Below are positions 50,660-60,919 of a stretch of DNA of 64,000 nucleotides, piece by piece (positions within the stretch are counted from its first letter, which is position 1; each line of letters starts with the position of its first letter). Origin of the DNA: Phaeosaccion multiseriatum (taxonomy: Eukaryota; Ochrophyta, other classes); NCBI GenBank assembly GCA_965112735.1, contig OZ218957.1:744001-808000 (forward strand), in the 5' to 3' direction. A model generated the notes under the pieces. It had not been told where the DNA came from. It did no database searches and worked only from the letters and a program-made list of their open reading frames with translations. The translations under genes and the position numbers were made by a program.

Positions 50660-53600
50660 AAGGGTGGGGGGGGGCATCCACTGTCCTCCCTCCCATCCAC
50701 TGCCATCACCCCCACCCACTGATCTCCTCCCCACCCACGGCCCTCTCAGCCACTGCCCTCTCCTCCATCCACTGCCATCCCCCCTCCCCACCCTCAAGGT
50801 CACGCAGCAGCAGCGGCCCCTCATGCTCACTCTCCGCTCGGAGCTGCAGAGCCGTCTCTTGCACCCAGGCGCCAACACGAATCAGATCGTCGACATGTAC
50901 GTGTGTGTGTGTGTGCGTGATCGTCGACATGTATGTGTGTGTGTGTGTGTGTGTGTGATCATCGACATGTACGTGTGTGTGTGTGTGTAAGAGTGAGCTC
51001 TCTCTCTCACACACACACATACACACACTGGCTTTCTCTTGTGTCCTCATACACAGTCTTTCTATGTCCTGACACCCACTGACTCTCTCTCTCTGTGTCC
51101 TGACACCCACTGACTCTCTCTCTCTGTGTGTCCTGACACCCACTGACTCTCTCTCTCTCTGTGTCCTGACACCCACTGACTCTCTCTCTCTGTCCTGACA
51201 CCCACTGACTCTCTCTCTGTGTGTCTTGACACCCACTGACTCTCTCTCTCTGTGTGTCTTGACACCAGGTACGTGTCTCTAATCTACGCGACACGCCTGC
51301 TTGACCCGAAGGACGCCCTGCTTGACACCGTGGCAGGCCCCATCCGCCACTACCTACAGGTGGGCGGGTTGGTGATACGGTACACTGATTTAGAGGCATA
51401 CGGGGAGGGAAACAGGGACTCCTCCTCCTCCTCCTCCTCCTCCTCCTCCTCCTCCTCCTCCTCCTCCTCCTCCCCCTCGTCCTCCTCCTCCTTCTCCTCC
51501 TCCTTCTCCTCATCCTCCTCCTCCTCCTTCTCCTCCTTCTCCTCCTCCTCCTCCTCCTCCTCCTCCTCCTCCTCCCCCTCCTCCTCCCCTTCCTCCTCCT
51601 CCTCATCCTCCCCTTCCTCCTCCTCCTCCTCCTCCTCCTCCTCCTCCTCCTCCTCCTCCTCCTCCTCCTCCTCCTCCTCCCCCTCCTCCTCCTCCTCCTC
51701 CTCCTCCTCCTCCTCCTCCTCCTCCTCCTCCTCCTCCTCCTCCTCCTCCTCCTCCTCCTCCTCCTCCTCCTCCTCCTCCTCCTCCTCCTCCTCCTCCTCC
51801 TCCTCCTCCTCCTCCTCCTCCTCCTCCTCCTCCTCCTCCTCCTCCTCCTCCTCCTCCTCCTCCTCCTCCTCCTCCTCCTCCTCCTCCTCCTCCTCCTCCT
51901 CCTCCTCCTCCTCCTCCTCCCCTTCCTCCTCATCCTCCCCTTCCTCCTCCTCCTCCTCCTCCCTCCCCCCTCAGAGCCGCAAGGACACCATCCGATGCAT
52001 CGTGACAAGTCTGACGGATGACAAGAGCGGAGAGCTCTACGAGGAGTTGCGCAGGCATGATGCCAAGCCACTGGAGCACGCAGACAGCAGGTACGGTACC
52101 ACGTACACTCAGTGACTTACTCTTCTTACCGTAATAAGTCACTCACTTACGTCCTTAACCTCCCCCATCGTATCTGCAGTTAGTAAGATGTCTTACACAC
52201 CTTTTCCTGACTGACTGACTGACTGACTGACTGACTGACTGACTGATGGGCTGACTGACTGACTGCCTGATAGACTGACTGACTGACTGACTCACTGACT
52301 GACGGACCGACGAAGCACCAACTGCTGTATCACCAACTGCCCCACCCCCCTAGCGCCTTTGAGGACGACAAGCCCAAGCAGAACTGGGCACCGAGGAGGA
52401 GGGACGCGGAGCTCGGGGGGGGGGGGGCGGCGGGGGGGGGGGGGGGGGCGGGGGGGGGGGGGGGGGGGCTCGCAAGGAGGGGAGGGAGACATTCTAACGA
52501 TGCTCGTCGGCATATACGGCAGTAAGGTAGGTTGAGTTTCAGTTTTCAGTGGATGTGACCTTATATCGATATCGGACACCACATCGACATATCGAAGCTT
52601 TTGTGCCTACTTCAAAGGAGCAGTGTAGGTATATACAACAACACTGAAACTGAAACCATGAAACCATGAAACCTGAGACTGAAACTGAAAGTGAGACTGA
52701 GACTGATTAAAACTGTCGCTTGTCGCTCCTCGCGGCACGAAAGCTCCCCCATCGACCACACATCTCTCTCTCTCTCTCTCTTTCTCTACGTCAGTCTTCC
52801 TTCCGTGGTGTGTGGCTCTCTCTCTTTCTCTACGTCAGTCTTCCTTCCGTGGTGTGTTGCTCTGTCGCCTCATTCTGCGGTTGTCCTTCACCACCCCTCA
52901 CCCTTCTCCTCCCTCTCTCCATCCCCCCCTCTCTTCTCCCCCCCTCTCTCCCTTTCTCTCGCGCTCATTCTCTCACTCTCCCCACTCCACTCCCCCCCCC
53001 CCTGCTCTCCCCCCCTGTCTTCTCTCTCTCTCTCTGTGTGTGGTGTGTATCCCTTCATTGACTTACTCAACTCTCCTCATCAGGACCTGTTTGTGTCTGA
53101 GTATCGACTCATGCTCGCCGACAAGCTCCTCGCCAATCTCGATTACGACACCGACACCGAGGTAAGCGGATGGCACTGCATGGCAGTGGATGGGTGGATG
53201 GCAATGGATGGATGGCAGTGGATGGATGGCAATGGATGGGTGGATGGCAGTGGATGGCAATGGACCGGGGGGGGGGGGGGGGAGCAGTCTTCAGCTCTGT
53301 AGTGTCTGTGTCTACCTGCCTCTTCCTCTACGTCTACCTCCGTCTCTGTCTCGCTGTCTCTGCCTCGCTGTCTCTGCCTGTCTCTGCCTGTCTCTGCCCC
53401 TCCCCCTCTCTCTCATGTCTGTCCCCACTCTCCCTCCCTCTCCCTCTCTCTCTGCCCCTCTCTCACTTGCCCCTCTCTCTCTCTCTCTCTCTGTGTGTGT
53501 ATCTGTCTCTGCCTGTCACTCACACCAACACTTACACTCACGCTCCTGCTCCCCCACCCCCCCTCCCTTCCTCTCATAAACTGGCACTCGCACTCCCAAG

Positions 53601-55955
53601 GTCCAAAATCTCGAGCTGTTGAAACTTCGCTTCGGCTCCACATCTCTGCAACGCTGCGAAGTGATGGTCAAAGACATCGATGACAGCAAGCGCATCAACA
53701 CCAACGTTCATGCTCACATCAGGGACCAGTTGGCAAGGGAGGGGGGCTCGGAAGAGGAGGTGAGGGTGAAGGAGGAGCAGGGGGGGGGGGGAAGGGAGTG
53801 GGAGGGCGGAGGGGAGGAGGAGGAGGAGGAGGAGGAGGAGCAGGAGGAGGAGAGGGGGGAGGAGAGGAGGAGGAGCGGGGGTGAGGGGGAGGAGGAAGTT
53901 TTATATGTACTTTTGAATTTGAGTACCTTGAATGTATGCACGCACACCACCCTCCTCCCAAACACTCACCCACTCACTGACTTACCGCAAACACTCACCC
54001 ACTCATTGACTTACTGCCTACTCACGCACACATCATACCCCCAATGGGCAGCGCGAGCAGGTGGGAGCAATGGATGTAGTGACAGTCAGCCAAGAGTTTT
54101 GGCCCCCGCTTCAGCAGGGCGACGCCACACAAGCAGGGGGTCTGATTACGTACCACCCCCGCTTGGCGGGAAGGGCGCAGGCGTTTCATGAAGCGTATAA
54201 AGTCGTCAAGGCGCCCAGGCATCTGCTGGTGAGGGAGTTGGTGATACAGAGGGAGGGAGGGAGAGAGGGAGGGAAGAAGGGAGGGGCAGGGGAGGGAGCG
54301 AGGGAGGTCAGACAACAGAGAAGGTTTAAGTGGCTGCGATTGATATCCCCCTCCCACCGTCCGTCCCTCCCTTTTCCCTCCTTTCCTCCCTCCCTCCCTC
54401 CCTCTTCTGCCTCTGTATCACCAACACGTGTGCCATCAGTGGAAGGAGCATCTTGGCTTTGTGCAGCTGTCTCTGGAGCTCGGAGGTGTAGTACAGGAGC
54501 ATCGAGTGAGCCCTCTGCACGCTAACCTCATTTTGCACTTTGAGGATAGCGAGGTGGTGAGTGTGTTGGTGATACAGAGGAGGGGAGGGAGGGAGTGAGT
54601 GAGGGGGGGGGGGGGGTGGAGGAGGTGGAGTAAGGAAGGGAGGGAGAGATAAGAGGACGAAGAGAGAAGAGGGGGACAGAGAGAGACAGAGAGAGTGAGA
54701 GAGAGAAGACAGAGAAGAGAGAGAGTGAGAGAGAGAAGACAGAGAAGAGAGAGAGTGAGACAGAGAAGACAGAGAAGAGAGAGAGTGAGACAGAGAAGAG
54801 AGAGTGAGAAAGAGAAGACAGAGAAAGAGAGTGAGCTGCACGGCAGCAGAAGAAGCTTCGTCTCTTCTTACCGAATGTGCCTGCCCATATGCTTGCACCT
54901 GACGCCACTGTGCCTTTTATCTGCCGCGTGTGTCTGGGTCTGTATAACCAACTGCTGTATCAGCTGAGTCTTGGCGCTCTTAGCGAGAAGGTGGGCATGC
55001 CCGAGGAGGCCGTACGGCGCAAAATGAGTCTGTGGGTGGCGAGACACGTGGTTCAAGAGGAGGAGAGGGCGGGGGGGGGGGGGGGAGGCGAGGGGGGCAA
55101 GTCGGTTGTTGCTCTGTACTACAGGCTTTGTGCCACGCAGGGGCAGCCTTCGCACGGTGCGAAGGGAGGAGAGGCGGCGGTACACTTGCAGGACGACGAC
55201 GTGAATGAAGAGGTTAGTGTGTTGGTGATACAAGTGAGAGGGAGGGGTAGAGGGATCGCGTTTTCCCCTTCCTGCTCCTCCTCCTCCTCCTCCTCCTCCT
55301 CCTCTTCCCGTCTCCCATCCACTGCCATTCTTCCACACTCACTCTGTTCTCTCTTTCCCCTTGTCCTTTCCTGCATCTCCCTCCCACGCTCCCTCCCTCC
55401 CTCCCTGCCTGCCTACCTGCCTGCCGGCCTGCCTGCCTCCCCTGCCTCCATCCATCCCTCCCTCACTCACTCACTCACTCACTCACTCCCTGCTTCCGTT
55501 TGCTTCCTCCATCCCTCTCTTTCTTCTCTTCCTACCAACCAACATATCTGTCAATCCATCTTTACATCTCCATCTGTCTGTCTATCTATCTATCCATCTA
55601 TCCTTTCTATCGCCACATCTATCTATCTATCTATCTACCTATCTGTCTGTCTATCTATCTCATCAATCAATACCTATCACTCTATCCATCCATCCAACAG
55701 GCGGTGTCCTCAGCCGACGCAGCCAAGGCCGAAGAGGATGAAGTGGTACGAAACTTCCTCACGGGTATGCTCACCAACCGCGGTACCTTAACAGTAGACG
55801 CTATTCACAACATGCTCAAGTTGTTCATGGTGCCTGCGGGAGGGCAGGCTACGTACAACAGGCCCAAGGGAGAGCTCGTGGAGCTGTTGAGGGCATTGTG
55901 CGAGGAGGGGGTACTTGAGGCAGGGCCGGAGGGGTATAGTCTTGTCAAGGGTTGA
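46827..55955 (+). CDS. APC2: Anaphase-promoting complex subunit 2 (cullin-like scaffold)
   Basis: Exons: 46827-47173, 47467-48540, 49925-50266, 50461-50545, 50799-50896, 51269-51359, 51975-52090, 52354-52526, 53084-53161, 53601-53759, 54052-54228, 54440-54556, 54964-55212, 55701-55955. The cullin half matches APC2: SLRIKEMFSIIAEYPDSKVA, LQSRLLHPGANTNQIVDM, YGSK joined to DLFVSEYRLMLADKLLANLD, VQNLELLKLRFGSTSLQRCE, VSQEFWPP, WKEHLGFVQLSLELGG, LSLGALSEKVGMPEEAVRRK, and a C-terminal winged helix VRNFLTGMLTNRGTLTVDAI. APC2 binds the RING subunit APC11 to form the catalytic core that ubiquitinates mitotic regulators. The N-terminal half is padded with poly-Glu, poly-Gln and poly-Gly. Exon 52354-52526 has a poly-G run where the frame is off by one; all other phases close. 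The first two exons are the least certain. Confidence 0.92.
48558..49918. repeat. Long CTCA to CTCC array in an APC2 intron
   Basis: Nearly 1.4 kb. The first half is CTCA repeat, the second half a mosaic of CCCT and CACTCCCT blocks. It fills the intron 48541-49924 up to the acceptor CACTCAG. Confidence 0.93.
51421..51962. repeat. (TCC)n array in an APC2 intron
   Basis: About 540 bp of TCC with few variants, filling most of the intron 51360-51974. Confidence 0.95.
52210..52310. repeat. (CTGA)n array in an APC2 intron
   Basis: A tetranucleotide array in the intron 52091-52353, just upstream of two inverted copies of the dispersed word. Confidence 0.9.
54229..54439 (+). mobile_element. Candidate introner-like intron with perfect 16-bp inverted ends
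   Basis: This APC2 intron starts GTGAGGGA then GTTGGTGATACAGAGG (54237-54252) and ends with CCTCTGTATCACCAAC (54410-54425) followed by 14 nt to the acceptor CAG. The two 16-mers are perfect inverted copies. Inside are GGGA-rich and CCCT-rich arms that also pair. The same word marks the ends of other introns here. Introners with terminal inverted repeats are known in several algae. That this is one is my inference: no transposase or target duplication is proven. Confidence 0.6.
54557..54963 (+). mobile_element. Second APC2 intron with inverted ends of the same family
   Basis: It starts GTGAGTGT then GTTGGTGATACAG (54565-54577) and ends CTGTATAACCAAC (54940-54952), then TGCTGTATCAG at the acceptor. 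One mismatch separates the inverted ends. The inside is dominated by GAGA repeats (54650-54835). Confidence 0.5.
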
Positions 55956-56798
55956 GGATAGATAGGGTGGGTGGAGGACTACCTACCTACCTACCTACCT
56001 ACCTACCTATCTACCTACCTATCTACCTATCTTTCTATCTACCTAGAAGAAGAAATAGAAGCAGACGAAGTGCTAGTAGTGTGTATCTTTATTTGAGTTT
56101 GACCTTTTATTGCTGTGTCTCAAGGGTACTTTTAAAAGTACTACAAGCACCCTTGTGTGTCTCGAAGGTGTGTCGTCTTGTTTCCCGTTTCAGTCTTTGG
56201 ATGTGGCCAGATACATGTGTGAACATTGGAACATGTAGCACAGCAGAAGAACGGCACTGTTCTCTCTCTTCCCCCCCGCCCCCCCCCTCTTCCTTCCTTC
56301 CTCCCTCCCTTCCACCCTCCCTCCCGGGGGGCAAAAGGCGATCAGAAGGACTCCGAGTCGGCAGGCTCTCTAGGCTCTCCTCTCTTCGGTTACATTCACC
56401 ATCGGTGTAGCACGTGCTGCTCTGCAAGCCCCCCCCCCCCCCCCGCCTCAAGCCTCCAGTGCCCTCTTCCTCCTCTTCCTCCTCCTCCTCCTCCTCCTCC
56501 TCCTCCTCCTCCTCTTCCTCCTCTTCCTCCTCTTCCTCCTCTTCCTCCTCTTCCTCCTCTTCCTCTTCCTCCTCTTCCTCCTCCTCCTCCTCCTCCTCCC
56601 ATCGGCAAAGAGAAAGAAGGCCTCTTCTTCTTCTTCTTCTTCTTCTTCTTCTTCTTCTTCTTCTTCTCTCGCCGGAGCTCCACGTCCCCATCTCGTGGAT
56701 CCGATCGATCCCTCTCTCTGTGAGCCCCTCCCTCTAAGCGAAGGCTAATGAAGCTAATAAGCTCATGAAAGCATGTGAAGTGACAAAGCTAGTAACTA
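55956..56798. other. Convergent 3' region between APC2 and G-alpha
   Basis: A CTAC array at 55979-56036, a unique stretch at 56050-56260, then TCC/TCT arrays at 56466-56600 and 56624-56668. No gene is supported; frames reading poly-Glu, poly-Ser and poly-Pro here are repeat artefacts. Confidence 0.6.
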
Positions 56799-59524
56799 TT
56801 ATGCCTTGTTCTTGAGGTAGTGCTTCTTGATTTGGTCCTTCACCTCTCCGAACGCCACCTGTGAATCGAGAGGAACAGGAGACAAGAGGCGGAAGAGGAG
56901 AAGAGGAGGGGGCGAGGGAGGAAGGGAGGGAGAGAGGGACGGAAAGGAGAGAAGAGGAGGAAGAGGAGAGGGGAGGAGCAGGAGAGGGCCACCGGGGGCA
57001 GCAGTGAGGAAGCCCGCCGTCGGAGGAAGGCCCTGTCACTAAACCTAAGGCTTGAGCAAGTATTCGTCTCTGTGTCTAACTGCCTCCCACCCACGCACAC
57101 GCACCCACACCCACACCCACAGCCACACCCACACCCACACCTACCTTCATGTCCATCCTGACGCGAGCCGCAATGATCTGCACGTAAACCTGCTTGCCCG
57201 GCACTCGCTTGGCCATGACGGCCTCATACTTGGATTGGATAAACTCGAGCGCCGGCCGGGACTCGCCCTCGGGTCCATCGTACTCGGGGAAGCACGTCTT
57301 GAGGGGAGTCTTGACGATGAGCTGCTCGAACAAGTCCTTCTTGTTGAGGAAGACAAAGATGGGCGTGTCTCGGAAGATGGGGTTATTCACGACCTGTTGG
57401 TTGGTTGGTTGGTTGGTTGGTTGGTTAGTTGGTTGATTGGTTGATTGGTTGGTTGGTTGGTTGGTTGGTTGGTTGGTTGGTTGGTTGGTCGGTTCGTGTG
57501 TTGGTTCTTCTTCCTCCTTCTTTTTGGTTGGTTGGTCCTTGAGTTGGTTGTTCATGGTTGGTTTGGCTTGTTGATGGCCGAAATGCGCAAGCAGGTGTAA
57601 TACAGTTTAGGAAGAAATTCTTCTGCCCTTTGGGGGAGGAAAGGGAAGCATTCACTTCGCTTCGTTAACTTGCGCTGCCCACCCAATAGCCAATCCTATC
57701 CACCCACTCTCTATTGATATATATATATATACTGACAACCACCCAATAGCCTATCCACCCACTCTCTGTACTGACAACCACCCACTCACCTACTCCCCAC
57801 CCAGTGACTTACTACCCACCCATTCTTTGACTTACTGCCCACCCACCTGGTCGAACAGCTCCAGTGACTCGTGCATACGAATGACCTTCGAGTCTTCGAA
57901 CAGCACCTGAGAGGAAGGGAGAGGGAGGGGGAGGGACAGGGAGGGAGAGGGAGAGAAGGAGAGAGAGAGGGGGAGAGAGGGAGAGAGGGAGAGAGAGAAA
58001 GGAGAGAGGGAGGGAGAGAGAGGGAGAGGGAGAGATAGGGACAGGGAGGGACGGGGAGAGAGAGGGACAGGGAGGGAGAGGGAGAGAAGGAGAGAGAGAG
58101 AAAGGAGAGAAGGAGAGAGAGAAAGGAGAGAGAAAGAGAGAGAGAGAGAGAGAATGGGAGAGAGAGAGGGAAAGAGAGGGAAGGAGAGGGAAGGAGGGAG
58201 AAGGAGAGGGACAAGAGGGAGAAGGAGAGAGATGGAGGGAGGAGGGAGGGGAGGAGGGGAGGGGGGGCGAGAAAAGGAGATGAGGGAGAGAGTGAGAAGA
58301 GGAGAGGGAGAGAATAGAAGAGAAGAGAAGAGGAGAGAAATGAGTTTATCTTTGCACAACGAAGGTACAAAAGTATATGTTCGTTCATCCTCCAACACCC
58401 ACCCCACTCCTCCACACACTGGCATGCCTATGTTGCTGCTCGCTGGCCTACAATACTTCGATACCTGGTGATACCCGCTCAGCCCATACGCCTCTACCCA
58501 CCCACCTCCCTACATGCCTCCACCCTCTACCCACCCAACAATACTTCGCACCTGATGATACCCGCTCAGCCCCACCAAGAAAATGATGGCCTTGGAGTCG
58601 TCGAAGCAATGGATCCACTTTCTCCGCTCGCTTCGCTGCCCTCCCACGTCCACCAAGGAGTAGTTTTGTGGCCCATCTGTGAATTCGGTCACCACAATGC
58701 CCGTGGTACGCACTCGCGTCATGATCATGTCCTCTTCCGTGGGGTCGAAGTCCTCCTCGGCGAGACGGAGACACTCGTCAAAGTAATAGCAGCAGGCGTC
58801 AAGCAGCCAGAACGAGTCTCTCTGGTCGTAGGCGGCCTTGACGCCGCTGTCGTTCCACAGCGCTGCAATGTCATCTGCCATTGCCGGTGTCAGCTTTTCC
58901 TCTCCATCCGCTGGGTTCATTACTCGCTCCTTTGCCGCTATAACTTCGTCTCCCCCCTCCACATCCAGGCCCAGATTGAGCATGCCCTCGAGTAGAGTCT
59001 GCATGCACTCGACGCAGTTTTGCCGAATGGCGTTGACATAGTCGGCCTTCTCCCCGGGACTCACGCCCCCCTTGTGAATCAGCTTGACTTGCTTGACCAC
59101 TGTCGACTTGCCAGACTCTCCTGCGCCCAGCAGGAGGATCTTGAAGTGGTTCTCCTCCCGCTCTTTTGCTTCCCGTAACTGTCTGTCCACATCCTCGGTC
59201 TGTCGTGTTTGGTGTCGTACAACAGATCGAAGGGGGGGGGGTGCAGGGGGGGGCTGAGAAGAGGTAGAGAGACAAGAGGGTAAGAACAGGAAGCGTCTGC
59301 GGAAGACATGCGTTGGACCCTTCGTCCGTCTCAAGCCTGTCCGGCTGGCCCGCGGCTCGGCTTGACAGGTAGTTAATAATGAAGAGAGAAGAAAGAAGCA
59401 AGCTGTTTCTGCGTTCAACAGAACGGCTTCGTGCTGCCTTGCTGTAGCGGCTACGGTCATCTCATTTCACGTAACCTACCTGGGCATTCGTGGAGAGGAC
59501 CGGAACAGAGCCCCCACAACCCAT
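56799..59524 (-). CDS. Heterotrimeric G-protein alpha subunit
   Basis: Five exons (minus): 59524-59480, 59199-58552, 57906-57847, 57393-57145, 56858-56799, all phase 0; 353 residues, the normal length. The 15-residue first exon [15 protein letters not shown] gives an N-myristoylation glycine and palmitoylation cysteine, for membrane attachment. Then come P-loop [14 protein letters not shown], switch [10 protein letters not shown], switch [15 protein letters not shown] and NKKD in [10 protein letters not shown]. The helical domain is intact. The usual TCAT base-contact motif is replaced by IIAA in [10 protein letters not shown], and the end HYLKNKA lacks the pertussis-toxin cysteine. It couples seven-helix receptors to effectors as a GTP switch. 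Introns contain TTGG and GAGA arrays. Confidence 0.93.
57394..57490. repeat. (TTGG)n array at a splice acceptor of G-alpha
   Basis: On the gene strand the array CCAACCAACC runs straight into the acceptor CAACAG before exon 57393-57145. Confidence 0.92.
57910..58345. repeat. GA-rich tetra/hexanucleotide arrays in a G-alpha intron
   Basis: GAGAGG and GGGAGA blocks with larger repeating segments in the intron 57907-58551. Confidence 0.88.
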
Positions 59525-60049
59525 TGGTTGGTTGTGTCCTCCTCAGATTCGCCCCACCAACACCTGAGGGGGTAGTTCAGAGACTCTTACGTCCTGCTGG
59601 TGGCGGCAATGATATATACTGCTTCTACTCCTGGCCCCTTCCTCCTTGCGCCCCTACTGCTGCTCCTATTGCTCGGCTGCAGCCTATGTTCCCGCTGCAC
59701 CTCGCAGCATTTTTTTTTTGTCGTTGTGTGATCAGCCTGCCCCTTTCGAGTCCTGCACTATCTAACTGCGATGCGTGCCTCTGCAGTATCCAGTGGTCAG
59801 ACGCAGTTATCCTCAGCCTCTCTCCTCCCGTGACTCGCACTACTTCTATTAGGTTGTCGTGTTTCTTAGGAGAAATACTAAATGTAAGCCCGGCGTTTCG
59901 GAATCACTGACTTATCTACTCATTGCCTTACTTCTCCCCCCCCCAAACACCACCTCAGCTGTACATGCCAAATCCTCTGTCAGAACAGAGAGAACACAAC
60001 CAAAAGAGTGTGATCAAATCACTCGTGGCAGATAGCTCTCTTGAACATT
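59525..60049. promoter_or_regulatory. Divergent upstream region of G-alpha and the ABC ATPase
   Basis: 525 bp of non-repetitive sequence, unusual in this window. No recognisable promoter element or gene is visible. Confidence 0.4.
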
Positions 60050-60849
60050 ATGTCCACACCAGCAGCAAATGGAACGGAGGAGCAAGGAGCGGTGGTGTGC
60101 AACAACCTGACCTTTGCGTACGATGGCCGAAGAGACAAGAAGATTCTCAACGAGTACAACCTAAATCTTCCCAGGGGCAGCAGGTACGGTGGCGGAAGAC
60201 CCCTCTCCTTCCCCCTTCTGTGCTCTGTCCCCTACTCTGCTCTGTCCCCTTCTTGACGGCTCGGGGCTTCTTGGCAAGGATGTGCGCGGTGGCGTTTCGT
60301 GGTGAGGAAGAGCCCCCCCTCTCTTCTTCATTGTTGCATCAAATATTTTGGTCCTTGCCCTCAATTACAATGCCTGCCCACTGCCCTTCCGTTTTCTTCT
60401 TGTCAACAGGTGTCTGCTGATAGGCCAGAACGGAGCAGGGAAGAGTACTCTCCTCCGCATCCTGGGAGGAAGGCATCTCACCAAGCCTGACGATGCCGTG
60501 ATCGTGCTCGGGAAACACGCTTTCAGAGACACTTCGCTCAACAGTAAGTTATGGAAGGCTGCTTTCATGTATACAGGTTCGGCCCGCGTTGGCGGACGGA
60601 CCGTGGGTTTGTGTTGCCGTCGTGAGAGGGGAGAGAGGAAGAAGACACCAACTGTGGCGGGCAGTGGCGAGAGAGGGAGAGAGGGGGGAGAGAGAGGGCC
60701 AAAGTAGGGTCAAAACAACTCTAACCCACTTCCTCTTCCTTTTTGTATGCACGTCCAACAACACACTACATGGCACCAAACACGCACTACACACATCAAC
60801 AACAACAACACAACATCACCACCACCAACAACAACAACTACTACTACTA

Positions 60850-60919
<70 letters not shown>

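Noticed and set aside
58510-59460. Start of G-alpha at an in-frame codon near 59460
   Set aside because: That start gives a long N-terminus unlike any G-alpha. The upstream 15-codon exon 59524-59480 starting MGCGGS, with a consensus donor and matching phase, gives the normal length and lipid sites.
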